This document shows, one piece after another, positions 52,573-61,764 of a DNA stretch of 64,000 nucleotides (the stretch's first letter is position 1; each line of letters begins with the position of its first letter). The stretch is from DTU015 sp964406505. GTDB taxonomy: Bacteria; Bacillota; Sulfobacillia; Fermentithermobacillales; Fermentithermobacillaceae. The DNA lies in the NCBI GenBank assembly GCA_964406505.1, contig CAYORX010000003.1, forward strand, positions 70,838 to 134,837. The letters run 5' to 3'. The notes under the pieces are model-generated. The model did not search any database, was not told the origin of the DNA, and saw only the letters and a program-made list of their open reading frames with translations. A program made the translations under genes and the position numbers.

Positions 52573-53844
52573 ATGTTTGATGTAACATTAATTCGTCGCG
52601 ACCGCGACGCGGTAGAAAAAATGTTAAAGTTACGGAACACAGAAGCGCCTTTAGATCTGATCCTTTCGCTCGACGACAAACGAATAACGTTAGTAAGAAA
52701 AATAAACGACCTTCGCGAACAAAGAAACACCATTACGAAACAGATTCCTTCATGTAAAGATCCGGCACAAAAAACAAAATTGATTGAGTCTAATCGTGAG
52801 ATCCGAAGGCGGATTTTAAATTTGGAGGCAAAACTTAGAGAGATAGAAATGGAACTTGAACATCTACTTCTAACGGTACCTAACATGATAGCTGAGGATG
52901 TCCCTTATGGAGAAGATGACACCGGTAACGTAGAAATTAAAACTTGGGGCAAACCTCGCGATTTCGACTTTGAACCGCGCGATCACATTGAAATTGGTTC
53001 CAAATTACATCTCATTGACATTCCTAGGGCAGCAAAAATTATGGGTTCCCGAAGTTATGTGCTCACTAATGACGCCGTTTATTTAGAATTTGCTCTTGTG
53101 AGATTCGCTTTGGATCTTTTATCTAATGAAGGATTTACTCCCGTAATTCCGCCGGTTCTAGCTAAAGAAGAAGTATTAGTTGGCACTAGGCACTATCCGT
53201 TTTTTAAAGATCAGATCTACAGAATTGAAGGTGAAAACTTAGGATTGGTTGGAACATCAGAAATACCCTTAGCTGCTTTGCATGCAAATGAAATTTTAAG
53301 TGCCAAGGAGTTACCCTTAAAATATGTAGGGTTTTCCCCTTGCTTTAGAACAGAAGTGGGTAGTGGTGGACGCGATATTCGGGGATTAATCCGAGTACAC
53401 CAATTCGATAAAGTAGAAATGTTTGTTTTTGCCGAACCTTCCGAATCAATTGAACTACACGAGTATATGCTAGGATTAGAGGAACAAATTTACCAATTAC
53501 TTAACATTCCTTATCGCGTTGTGAAAATGTGTACGGGTGATCTAGGCCCTATCGCTTACAAGAAGTACGACATAGAATTCTGGCATCCATCTGAAGGCGT
53601 ATATAGAGAAATTACATCATGTAGCAACTGTACCGACTTTCAATCTCGCGGATTAAACATCAGATATAGACCTAAGTTAGAGGAAAAACCACAGTTTGTT
53701 CACACTTTAAACGGGACTGCTATCGCTGTCAGTAGAACTTTAGTAGCTGTTTTGGAAAATTATCAAGAAAAAGATGGAAGTGTAACGATTCCCGAAGTTC
53801 TACGACCATACATGCCCGGCAATAAAAAACGAATTGGCAAATGA
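52573..53844 (+). CDS. serS: Seryl-tRNA synthetase
   Basis: 423 residues. The N-terminal long coiled coil (about 30-100) grips the tRNA-Ser extra arm. The class II core shows GTSEIPLAALHANEI, the motif 2 region YVGFSPCFRTEVGSGGRDIR, EITSCSNCTDFQSRGLNIRY and motif 3 LNGTAIAVSRTLVAVLENYQ. It charges tRNA-Ser and tRNA-Sec. ATG start with AAGGGGG upstream. Regulated by the T-box just before it and closed by a bidirectional terminator. Confidence 0.97.
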   Translation: MFDVTLIRRDRDAVEKMLKLRNTEAPLDLILSLDDKRITLVRKINDLREQRNTITKQIPSCKDPAQKTKLIESNREIRRRILNLEAKLREIEMELEHLLLTVPNMIAEDVPYGEDDTGNVEIKTWGKPRDFDFEPRDHIEIGSKLHLIDIPRAAKIMGSRSYVLTNDAVYLEFALVRFALDLLSNEGFTPVIPPVLAKEEVLVGTRHYPFFKDQIYRIEGENLGLVGTSEIPLAALHANEILSAKELPLKYVGFSPCFRTEVGSGGRDIRGLIRVHQFDKVEMFVFAEPSESIELHEYMLGLEEQIYQLLNIPYRVVKMCTGDLGPIAYKKYDIEFWHPSEGVYREITSCSNCTDFQSRGLNIRYRPKLEEKPQFVHTLNGTAIAVSRTLVAVLENYQEKDGSVTIPEVLRPYMPGNKKRIGK

Positions 53845-53850
53845 GATGTT

Positions 53851-53883
53851 AAGGGCCGTTTACGCCCAATGACGGCCCTTTAA
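53851..53883. terminator. Bidirectional terminator between serS and sdaAA
   Basis: Perfect 9-base arms AAGGGCCGT (53851-53859) and ACGGCCCTT (53872-53880) lie between convergent genes, with short T-rich flanks on both sides. Confidence 0.78.
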
Positions 53884-53895
53884 ACTAAAAACCAG

Positions 53896-54777
53896 TCAGT
53901 TAAAGATGCTTTTATCATCATGGTTAAGGTTCTCCGCAATCTGTTGAGCCGTTCTTGTTATGGCAATGCCGCCTAATGCAGTCTCTCTTAGTTCCATCGG
54001 TAGTTGTTTGCCAACCCTGTACATAGATTCAATCACTTCATCTGCCGGAATAACACTATTTTGTCCTGCTAAAGCCATATCAGCGCTGATGATCGCGTTT
54101 ACTGCTTGAGATGCATTACGGAAAGAACAGGGAAGTTGCACCATTCCTGCAACTGGATCGCATACCAAACCCATACAATTTATTAAAGCGATTGCAACCG
54201 CATTAGAACACATTTCTGGAGTACCCCCGGCCAAACTGACTATTGCTGCCGCCCCCATAGCAGCAGCGACACCGCATTCCGCTTGACATCCACCTTCAGC
54301 ACCTGACACTGTTGCGTTTTTAGTTACGACTGCACCTATACCCGAGGCAACCAACAGTGCATCTAATAGTTGCTTGCGATTACTGTTTAACTTTTTACCC
54401 GTACCTATCAAAACGGCTGGTAAAACGCCACTAGCCCCACCTGTGGGTGCAGCACATACGAGTCCCATAGAAGCATTAACTTCACTTCCTGAAAAAGCCA
54501 TAGACATCACATTTTTTATAAACTCACCGCTAATAGGGGTTTTATATTCATGTTGTTTGAATGCTTGCCCAGATATTAATCCACCTATCATTTTTTGAGG
54601 TTTGCCTAGTGCCTTTTGGCTGCAAGCGATCATTACTTCGTAGTGTTTTTCCAATAATGAATAAACTTCTTGCTCACCTTTATGTGTAATAGCTATTTCA
54701 TTGTTTAGTATTATCTGGGATAACGACAAATCTGAAGCGTTAGCACGATCTATTAGATCTTGTATTGTACGATACAT
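53896..54777 (-). CDS. sdaAA: L-serine dehydratase, iron-sulfur-dependent, alpha subunit
   Basis: 293 residues: CAAPTGGASGVLPAVLIGTG, AEGGCQAECGVAAAMGAAA and GLVCDPVAGMVQLPCSFRNA give the cysteines that hold the oxygen-labile 4Fe-4S cluster. With the beta subunit it deaminates L-serine to pyruvate and ammonia. GGGAGGAGG precedes the ATG. It lies 18 bases after sdaAB in the same transcript. The neighbouring serS is convergent, not co-regulated. Confidence 0.96.
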   Translation of the reverse strand: MYRTIQDLIDRANASDLSLSQIILNNEIAITHKGEQEVYSLLEKHYEVMIACSQKALGKPQKMIGGLISGQAFKQHEYKTPISGEFIKNVMSMAFSGSEVNASMGLVCAAPTGGASGVLPAVLIGTGKKLNSNRKQLLDALLVASGIGAVVTKNATVSGAEGGCQAECGVAAAMGAAAIVSLAGGTPEMCSNAVAIALINCMGLVCDPVAGMVQLPCSFRNASQAVNAIISADMALAGQNSVIPADEVIESMYRVGKQLPMELRETALGGIAITRTAQQIAENLNHDDKSIFN

Positions 54778-54795
54778 CCTTACCTCCTCCCACCC

Positions 54796-55455
54796 TTACT
54801 GAATTACTCTAATAGTAAATACATCATCCAATAACCCTAACTCGCGAACTACACTATCGGAAATGTATTCGTCAGTTTCGATAACGCTGGTAGCTACATC
54901 GTGCCGTGCTACTCTGGAAAATCTCATGACACTGATATTGATATTATTGTTCGCTAATACCTGCGTAACTTCCTTAATAACCCCTGGTCTGTCTTTTTGT
55001 CTTATAACAAGGGTAGGCTGTTCGCCTGATAATTCGACATCAACTCCATTAATTTCGGTAATTTTGATCCGGCCACCCCCGATACTACATCCTGTTACCG
55101 TAGTTTTACCACCATCTTTGTAATGGAAAGAAATTACTACGGTGTTTTCATGAACATCATCCAATTCTATATGAGTAAAACTATACGTAATGCCTTTTGC
55201 ATCTGCAATTTTACGGCTATGTTTGATCCTTTCATCGTCTTTATCAATACCTAATACTCCAGCTAACAATGCTAGCTCCGTACCATGCCCCATCCCTGTT
55301 TTGGCAAAAGAACCATGTAAACCAAAATTGACATGGGTAAAAGGCTTGCCGGCGATGATCTGAGCGATTTTGGCCAATTTAACCGCTCCTGCGGTATGGC
55401 TAGAACTAGGCCCTATCATAATCGGCCCAATCACATCAAATATGCTTAGGTTCAA
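54796..55455 (-). CDS. sdaAB: L-serine dehydratase, iron-sulfur-dependent, beta subunit
   Basis: 219 residues from the TTG at 55455, which has GGGGGG six bases upstream and gives the family start (NLSIFDVIGPIMIGPSSSHT). An ATG at 55479 is in frame but overlaps that site. GLHGSFAKTGMGHGTELALL forms the substrate region, and an ACT domain (about 145-219, VIRQKDRPGVIKEVTQVLAN) may sense serine. First gene of sdaAB-sdaAA. Confidence 0.95.
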   Translation of the reverse strand: MNLSIFDVIGPIMIGPSSSHTAGAVKLAKIAQIIAGKPFTHVNFGLHGSFAKTGMGHGTELALLAGVLGIDKDDERIKHSRKIADAKGITYSFTHIELDDVHENTVVISFHYKDGGKTTVTGCSIGGGRIKITEINGVDVELSGEQPTLVIRQKDRPGVIKEVTQVLANNNINISVMRFSRVARHDVATSVIETDEYISDSVVRELGLLDDVFTIRVIQ

Positions 55456-55666
55456 CAACATCCCCCCACAAAAAATCATGGCATGATCCTGAGCTTATAC
55501 TAACAAAACCAAATAAATAATGCAGTAAATTATGGTGAACGTTATCAAACGTTTCGATGAAGGAGTTCTTCACGTGTTAGTCGAATTCTTATGATCTAGG
55601 TTATGTGTTTTTGTCTAAATTTTTAAAATCACCCGTATAGGAAACGAACTAAAGAGAGGAACGCGT

Positions 55667-56887
55667 ATGTATTCATATTGGAGAACAAATCTTTATGTTG
55701 TGCTAGTTATGGTGTTTATTGGAAACGCATCGTTTACGCTTGTCAACCCATTTTTACCTTATGTGCTTAAGTCTATGGATCTTAGTGAAAATCTAGCTAC
55801 TTGGTCCGGCTTGGCTTATGCCGCGACTTTTTTGACGTCTGGTCTAACTGCCCCAATCTGGGGCTCAGTGGCAGATAAATACGGCAAGCGGCTGCAGCTC
55901 CTGAGATCTGGCTTGGGCATCGCTATAACATACGCTCTTTATCCTTTTGCAAAAACACCCCTACAATTTGTTCTACTTCGGGGGATAACCGGTTTAGTGT
56001 CGGGTTTTATCCCGGCAGCCACTTCATTAGTAGCAACCAACACACCGGAGGAACATATGGGCTATGCGCTTGGTTTGCTCCAATCTGCAAGTGCGGCTGG
56101 CTCTATATCCGGGCCCCTCCTTGGTGGAGCTATGGTTACCGGTCTTGGAATTCCTTTTACCTTTAGATTGTCTTCGATAGTTTTGGTCGTCGTTACAATT
56201 ACATCTCGCTTTTTTTTGAAAGAAGAAGTTGTTACATCTACTGAAAAACTAAATGTTTTGGATGACGTGAAAAAGTGTTTCGCAAACAAAAACTTAGTTA
56301 TGATTTTTGTATGTTTGTTTTTGGTGCAAGCGGCAATTCAAATGACCCAATCTACACTAGTACTCTATGTCGATAAAATCGTGAGTCAGCAAGGCAAAGA
56401 TTCTACTTTTATTAGCGGTACTGTATACTCTATCGCTGGTTTAGGCACTGTACTAGGTGCGGCTTTCGCTGCAAAAAAGGGTGAAATCGTTCCATTAAAT
56501 CATCTTTTCACTCTGGGACTTGTTGGTTCAGCTTTGACTATAGCATTGCAAGGTATTTGGGTTAATCTTTTCGCCATCTCAGGTTTCAGAATGATTTTTG
56601 GGCTTTTCAACGGGATAGTTACCGTAGTTGGTAATATTTTAGCCGCCCAAGCAGTATCGCGAGACTTCCGCGGGCGGGCTTTTGGTGTACTTAATGGTAT
56701 TTTACCTTTAGGTTCAGTGGCCGGGCCTGTAATAGGCGGTACTATGGGTGATTCCCTTGGGCTTGGAAGTTCTTTCTTTGCTTCGGGCATGGTGTTTCTC
56801 ATGTCGGCAACCATATTTCACGCTTTTGGGAAACGCATGGTTACCCTATATGAAAGCAAACTAGATTACGATAGTAACGATATTTAA
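55667..56887 (+). CDS. MFS transporter (multidrug-exporter-like)
   Basis: 406 residues with twelve predicted helices. TAPIWGSVADKYGKRLQLL is the loop 2-3 MFS signature, and LGLLQSASAAGSISGPLLGG is motif C, seen in drug/proton antiporters. RDFRGRAFGVLNGILPLGSV lies in the C half. It resembles MdtG/YttB-like exporters. The substrate is unknown. GAGGAA precedes the ATG. It is followed by a hairpin and the convergent amidohydrolase. Confidence 0.9.
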   Translation: MYSYWRTNLYVVLVMVFIGNASFTLVNPFLPYVLKSMDLSENLATWSGLAYAATFLTSGLTAPIWGSVADKYGKRLQLLRSGLGIAITYALYPFAKTPLQFVLLRGITGLVSGFIPAATSLVATNTPEEHMGYALGLLQSASAAGSISGPLLGGAMVTGLGIPFTFRLSSIVLVVVTITSRFFLKEEVVTSTEKLNVLDDVKKCFANKNLVMIFVCLFLVQAAIQMTQSTLVLYVDKIVSQQGKDSTFISGTVYSIAGLGTVLGAAFAAKKGEIVPLNHLFTLGLVGSALTIALQGIWVNLFAISGFRMIFGLFNGIVTVVGNILAAQAVSRDFRGRAFGVLNGILPLGSVAGPVIGGTMGDSLGLGSSFFASGMVFLMSATIFHAFGKRMVTLYESKLDYDSNDI

Positions 56888-56900
56888 GTTAATGATCAAT

Positions 56901-56944
56901 AATTTAGTAGTTGCAGATGTTCAATATCGGGCAACTACTAAATT
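56901..56944. terminator. Bidirectional hairpin between MFS and amidohydrolase genes
   Basis: Perfect 14-base arms AATTTAGTAGTTGC (56901-56914) and GCAACTACTAAATT (56931-56944) lie between convergent genes. It is probably a terminator, although no long T-run follows on either side. Confidence 0.6.
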
Positions 56945-56967
56945 AACATTCTTTCCTAGGTATAATT

Positions 56968-58128
56968 TTATTCTGACTTAGCAACAACTCGACCATCAAT
57001 TAATACCATCCATGGTTTTGATGATATCTGAAAGGGATCGTCTTCAGAAATAACCAAATCAGCATCTTTTCCCACAGTGATGCTGCCTACCCTGTTCTCA
57101 ATTCCAATGATTTCTGCGGCATTTAAAGTAATGGCTTTAAGGGCTTCTTCAAAATCCATTCCAGCAGAAATAGCCATGCCCGCCATTAACGGCAGAGTGT
57201 GTAGAGGAGTAACCGGCGAGTCGGTTGTAATCGCTACTTTGATTCCGGATTTGCTCAAGATTCCAGGAGTTGTAAAACTTTTATTGCTCGATTCAAATTT
57301 TGTTCTATGTCCAAACGAAGGCCCTACAACAACAGAAACTGCTTCTTTGGCAATATAATCCGCAATCAAAGCACCATCAGTGCAATGCTCAATAGTAATA
57401 TCAACATCAAATTCCTTTGCTATGCGGAGGGCTGTAAAAATATCATCTGCCCTATGTGCGTGGATTTTAAGCGGAATATTCTTCTTTATTACAGGAAGCA
57501 TAGCTTCGAGTTTAACATCATATTTGGGCAATTTAGAAATATCCGCATTCGCATATTGAATCTGCCGGAAATATCTTTGAGTATTAACTAAAAGCTCCCT
57601 AAGCAAAGCAGCAGCTCCCATTCTGGTAGAAGGCATCCTACCTTTAGAATGATATGCCCTTTTTGGATTCTCACCCAAAGCGACCTTCATAGCGACAGGA
57701 TCTTTTATAACCATATCGTCAACTCGAACCCCATAAGTTTTGATTGCCATGAAAGTACCGCCGACTACGTTTGCACTGCCAGGACCTACAGCACATGAAG
57801 TTATCCCGGCTTCTCTGGCTTCTTTCACCGTGATGTCCATAGGATTAAATCCATCTATGGCTCTTAAATGAGGCAAAATAGGATCAGTTACCTCGTTAGT
57901 GTCACTACCCTCAAAACCTATACAACTTTCCCTAAGACCTAAGTGAGAATGAGCATCGATAAATCCCGGAAAAACGGTTTTTCCGCTTACATCAATTATT
58001 TCAGCTGTTTTAGGAATTGAAACAGATTCCCCAGTTGCCATAATCTTGCCGTTTTCCACCAACACAGTTCCTTTTTCAACAGGCGGTTCGTCTACAGGAT
58101 GTATTTTGCCATTAACAAAAGCTAACAT
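56968..58128 (-). CDS. Amidohydrolase-family protein (imidazolonepropionase-like)
   Basis: 386 residues. VFPGFIDAHSHLGLRESCIG has the HxH metal site. IPLKIHAHRADDIFTALRIA and VDITIEHCTDGALIADY supply two more histidines, and KVAITTDSPVTPLHTLPLM the aspartate. The composite beta sandwich is formed by residues 1-60 and 340-386. It is a cytoplasmic metal-dependent hydrolase of a cyclic amide or peptide-like substrate; relatives include prolidase-like and imidazolonepropionase-like enzymes. ATG with GGGAAGG upstream. No neighbour shares its strand except the pseudogene behind it. Confidence 0.88.
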   Translation of the reverse strand: MLAFVNGKIHPVDEPPVEKGTVLVENGKIMATGESVSIPKTAEIIDVSGKTVFPGFIDAHSHLGLRESCIGFEGSDTNEVTDPILPHLRAIDGFNPMDITVKEAREAGITSCAVGPGSANVVGGTFMAIKTYGVRVDDMVIKDPVAMKVALGENPKRAYHSKGRMPSTRMGAAALLRELLVNTQRYFRQIQYANADISKLPKYDVKLEAMLPVIKKNIPLKIHAHRADDIFTALRIAKEFDVDITIEHCTDGALIADYIAKEAVSVVVGPSFGHRTKFESSNKSFTTPGILSKSGIKVAITTDSPVTPLHTLPLMAGMAISAGMDFEEALKAITLNAAEIIGIENRVGSITVGKDADLVISEDDPFQISSKPWMVLIDGRVVAKSE

Positions 58129-58388
58129 TTAGAATCCTTCCCATGTATTTTGATATGAAAATCGGATCACAAACATAATGTTTATACACTTCCATAATAT
58201 GTTTCCATAAGCCTCATGATGTTTCCTGTTAATACTACTTACTAATAAACCAGATAATTTGTGTTCAAAATGTATAATCCAGTATAAATCAAACATCGGA
58301 AGGAAGATGCATTTGCTAACCTTCGCTCCCGATGTAATATACCTTAAGCTATTGGGTTTTCGTCAACTTAAACTGCAATATCCTTTGT

Positions 58389-59085
58389 TTAATTACCTAC
58401 TTCTGCGGTAGCTTTTAAAGCGGCTTCCCTATAGGTTTCCCATTTTTCATATGCTTCAAAGTATTCTTCTGTCTTCATGCGTTTCTCAAGCACCCGTGCC
58501 TCTTTATACAGCACTCCGCCAAGATTTGGACTCCAAGGTGGCTAAACGATTCAAATCGCCTCTCTACATCCAAAACTTCTGCTTGGGCTTCTTCAATCAT
58601 CTTACCGTAAATATGTTGTCCTTCTTCGTCGATATATTCAGTAGCATCTTCAAAAGAACCCCATATCTTCGTAGTGCCCGGCATAAACACACTTGTATTA
58701 GCATCTGGATCCATAGAACTAGGACTACCGTTACATTCTTGAATAGCATATTTCCCTAAGCGTTTCGAAGCAGCCGGGAAGCTAGTCGATGGATAAGATA
58801 TTGGAATTATATCTATATAATCTTCGCCTAGAACAGATTCTATCTGTTGTTCTACAACCTGTGCCCTGTTAGACCAGTCAGTACTGCTGGAATTATACTG
58901 TCTTTATTTGAAATTTCCGCCTTGGAGCCTACCTAAGTAAGGTCAATACCGTTAACAGTAGTAAGCCCCTAGGGTATTAAACTGTTGTTAATTCTAAGTT
59001 CCGGATTGTAGGGTTCCGCAGTCAACATAGCTGCGGAACGATCTAGTGTATAGAACAAGGATCTTAGAAAATTAACATTTTCTGC
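58389..59085 (-). pseudogene. Decayed paralogue of the peptide-binding lipoprotein gene
   Basis: Pieces match the intact protein encoded at 39189-41060 in order. NVNFLRSLFYTLDRSAAMLT and EPYNPELRINNSLIP come first. After a deletion of about 45 codons and a frame change come YNSSSTDWSNRAQVVEQQ, GEDYIDIIP and IEEAQAEVLDVERR. After another frameshift and deletion comes EKRMKTEEYFEAYEKW, ending GN-stop at 58389. The first half of the gene is missing. A 79-residue open frame at 58475-58714 is part of this relic and is probably not a real gene. The 59086-59323 stretch upstream holds nothing I recognise, and 58129-58388 is also empty. Confidence 0.85.
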
Positions 59086-59323
59086 ATTAAAACACCTTCC
59101 CCTTTGTGAGATTTAAGATGTTTCAAACATCTTTTTCGACCCCATTCGTGCGCCTTTCGCTATACCTGGGCATTTCCTTAGGTGATTTTCTTCTACTTCT
59201 AATTACATCCGCAATGCAAATATTTACGAAAGTACCAAAATATATATGCAGCGGGGTTATATGTGTATTTTGGTAATCCTATTGATTCATGAATATTCCT
59301 CTTTTTTGGGGAAAACTGCTTTC

Positions 59324-60388
59324 TTATATTAAAACAGTGTGGCTTAGTTTAAGAATCTGATCACCTATTTCGTCTATGGGAAGCACATGCCTAACCCCAC
59401 CGGTTTCAATAGCTGCTCGCGGCATACCAAACACCACGCAGGTTTCTTCATCTTGTGCTATGGTTTCACCACCATTGTCGAAAATGGCCTTAATGCCCAT
59501 GGCACCGTCAGTTCCCATACCTGTTAAGATTACCCCAATTGCATTTTTGCCCGCATGTTCAGCTACAGATTCTAAAAGTACCTCAACGCTAGGTCTTTGG
59601 AAAAGCACCATGGGGCCATCTGTAATAACCACGCGATATCTAGCCCCATCTTTTATTAGTTCCATATGTTTATTTCCGGGAGCAATAAGTACTACACCGG
59701 GGTGAACACGATCTCCGGTTTGAGCTACCCGAACCTCAACGTGACAGTCACGATCGAGTCTCGCCGCAAACGGTGGTACGAAAGATTCGGGCATATGTTG
59801 AACGATTACCGTACCAGGTCCGTCAACAGGATATTTTTCAAGAACTTGCTTTAAGGCTCTAGTGCCACCTGTAGATGCTCCAATAGCTACAACCTTATCG
59901 GTGGTCTTAGTAAGCCCTTTAGCAAACTTTTCAGGCGTTCTTATACTAAGTTCAATTCGTTTACTAGAAACCCGACTTTTACGAGTCAGATTTTTGATTT
60001 TCACCTTAGACGCAACAAGGATTTTTTCTGACAATAGTAATCCTAAATCTCCTACTGTATAAGATGGGCCCGGCTTGCTCACAACATCAACGGCCCCTGC
60101 TTCTAAAGCCTGTAAAGCTGTTTCACTTCCTTTCGGGGTCAAAGAGCTGACGACTATCACAGGAAGCGGATAATATTTCATTAATCGCCTAAGAAATGTT
60201 AAACCATCCATGCGAGGCATTTCGAGATCAAGCGTTATAACATCTGGTTTAAGTATCTCAATTTTATTTCGTGCAATATACGGATCAGGAGCCGTGCCCA
60301 CAACTTCAATATATGGGTTTTTGGAAAGTTCCTGGGTTAATATTTTTCTTACGATAGCAGAATCATCTACAATCAAGACCCTTATCAT
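59324..60388 (-). CDS. cheB: Chemotaxis protein-glutamate methylesterase/glutamine deamidase
   Basis: 354 residues. The receiver domain (1-120) has VLIVDDSAIVRKIL and the phosphorylation aspartate in VITLDLEMPRMDGLTFL. The C-terminal methylesterase has the serine in AIGASTGGTRALK, histidine in VIVQHMPESFVPPFA and aspartate in ILTGMGTDGAMG. It removes methyl groups from receptors, counteracting CheR. Its ATG lies two bases after the cheX stop, indicating coupling. Last visible gene of the operon. Confidence 0.96.
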   Translation of the reverse strand: MIRVLIVDDSAIVRKILTQELSKNPYIEVVGTAPDPYIARNKIEILKPDVITLDLEMPRMDGLTFLRRLMKYYPLPVIVVSSLTPKGSETALQALEAGAVDVVSKPGPSYTVGDLGLLLSEKILVASKVKIKNLTRKSRVSSKRIELSIRTPEKFAKGLTKTTDKVVAIGASTGGTRALKQVLEKYPVDGPGTVIVQHMPESFVPPFAARLDRDCHVEVRVAQTGDRVHPGVVLIAPGNKHMELIKDGARYRVVITDGPMVLFQRPSVEVLLESVAEHAGKNAIGVILTGMGTDGAMGIKAIFDNGGETIAQDEETCVVFGMPRAAIETGGVRHVLPIDEIGDQILKLSHTVLI

Positions 60389-60390
60389 GG

Positions 60391-60864
60391 TTATCTCAAA
60401 TATACCTCCCCGTACAAAATTGCAGACAATGGATAATTTTCCATCATCAAACTTACAAACTCTATCGGCACAAGATCGGAAGCGTTTACGATTTGTTTTA
60501 TTTCACCGAACTCTATGATTCTAGGTAAAGTTATTTCACCTTCTGAAGGGGTCGAACTTGAATTAAATATTAATCCAGCTATTATATTGGTTATTTCCAA
60601 AACGGCATCCTGAGATTGAGTCAATATTTCAGAATCGTTTAAGTCCCTGCTTAACATGTTACTCGCCGCTAAACAAGCCAAATCATGACAAACACGAAGA
60701 ACCAGCATATTAGAAACACTTTGGATACAAATGGTAAACATTTTGTCAGATAATTTAAAAAATTCTTCACCATAGTTGGTGGATATCAATTCAGTCGCCG
60801 AGAGAAAAGCCGTGTTTTCAAACACTGACACAATAGCATTTAACAAAACTTCGTGGGAATTCAT
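60391..60864 (-). CDS. cheX: CheX-like chemotaxis phosphatase
   Basis: 157 residues resembling the CheX/CheC fold. The catalytic helix SQDAVLEITNIIAGLIFNS contains the conserved Glu-x2-Asn of CheX proteins; the rest is diverged. It probably dephosphorylates CheY-P to end the signal, replacing CheZ. ATG overlaps the cheY stop (ATGA), so the pair is coupled. The distance from typical CheX sequences makes the name tentative but the context is strong. Confidence 0.82.
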   Translation of the reverse strand: MNSHEVLLNAIVSVFENTAFLSATELISTNYGEEFFKLSDKMFTICIQSVSNMLVLRVCHDLACLAASNMLSRDLNDSEILTQSQDAVLEITNIIAGLIFNSSSTPSEGEITLPRIIEFGEIKQIVNASDLVPIEFVSLMMENYPLSAILYGEVYLR

Positions 60865-61250
60865 ACCTCACTGACATCCCCTATCACTTTTAAAATTGTA
60901 TTTCTCAATCCTTCAGGGGAAAAGGGTTTTCCAATAAACGTACAGGCTCTTTTGGTGCAATAATCTTTTACTCTTTCCCTGTTGGTCTCCGCAGAAATTA
61001 CGATCACAGGAAGTTCTTTTTTGTAATGAACTTTAGATAGTGTCTGAAGTACTCCTATTCCATCCAAACCAGGCATATTGATATCAAGAAGTAAAAGATC
61101 TATACATTGACGATTGATAATTTGCAAACATTCTAATCCATCATTAGCTGTATAAATTTTTTCTATAGGCAATCCCGTTAACCTCAAAATTCGGCCTATC
61201 ATCGAACGCATTACAGCTGAATCGTCCGTAACAAGCACGTTAAAAGCCAT
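60861..61250 (-). CDS. cheY: CheY-like response regulator
   Basis: 129 residues forming one receiver domain. NVLVTDDSAVMRSMIGRIL has the acidic pair, LLLLDINMPGLDGIGVLQ the phosphorylated aspartate near residue 56, VIVISAETNRERVKDY the threonine-equivalent region and CTFIGKPFSPEGLR the lysine. It relays phosphate from CheA to the flagellar motor. ATG 61250 with GAGGTGA upstream is chosen; an upstream in-frame ATG at 61283 would overlap cheD. CheA and CheW are not in the window. Confidence 0.92.
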   Translation of the reverse strand: MAFNVLVTDDSAVMRSMIGRILRLTGLPIEKIYTANDGLECLQIINRQCIDLLLLDINMPGLDGIGVLQTLSKVHYKKELPVIVISAETNRERVKDYCTKRACTFIGKPFSPEGLRNTILKVIGDVSEV

Positions 61251-61260
61251 CTCATTCACC

Positions 61261-61764
61261 TCAGATTTGATATTCCCCTGCATTGTTCTTTACAGTTACT
61301 GTCCCGGTACCGACTTTAAGCGATATGCTACGCCATGACGTCCCTCCTACGTCCTCTGCGGTGATAAAATAACCGAGGCGCCATAAAACTCTTTTGGCGG
61401 AAATATAATTTCGCCGTCCTATGTTAAAAAATTTGTTTTTATCCATAATATTGGCACCACCAAACAGTTTAACGATAAGTTGGTTTCTCAAAGCGCCCTT
61501 TGCATACACTTCTTTTAAGAGTAAAGGGATACCGGTATCAGAAAACTTGAAAGGATTGTTTATCAACCTGCTGTCGTTTTGCGAAGCGGTGGGAAGCTGA
61601 AAATGTAACAACCCGCCAACGGTCGATGATGGATCACTAACAACTACCGCAACGCATGATCCTAGCGAATAAGTTACGACAGATGCTTGTGGATCGTCTG
61701 ATACCTTCATATCAGATATACCTACAATGTGATTAGCCTGGGTTGATAATTTAGATTCTTTCAT
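61261..61764 (-). CDS. cheD: Chemoreceptor glutamine deamidase CheD
   Basis: 167 residues: VVTYSLGSCVAVVVSDPSS has the catalytic cysteine and threonine, and VGGLLHFQLPTASQND the histidine. LFGGANIMDKNKFFNIGRRN and GGTSWRSISL complete the CheD pattern. It deamidates receptor glutamines and in Firmicutes binds CheC. ATG 61764 has AGGA upstream and overlaps the cheR stop by 14 bases; the frame is open to 61827. Confidence 0.93.
   Translation of the reverse strand: MKESKLSTQANHIVGISDMKVSDDPQASVVTYSLGSCVAVVVSDPSSTVGGLLHFQLPTASQNDSRLINNPFKFSDTGIPLLLKEVYAKGALRNQLIVKLFGGANIMDKNKFFNIGRRNYISAKRVLWRLGYFITAEDVGGTSWRSISLKVGTGTVTVKNNAGEYQI

Noticed and set aside
58475..58714. 79-residue open frame as an independent gene
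   Set aside because: It is one frame of the decayed peptide-binding protein copy. Its C-terminal residues come from a frameshift.
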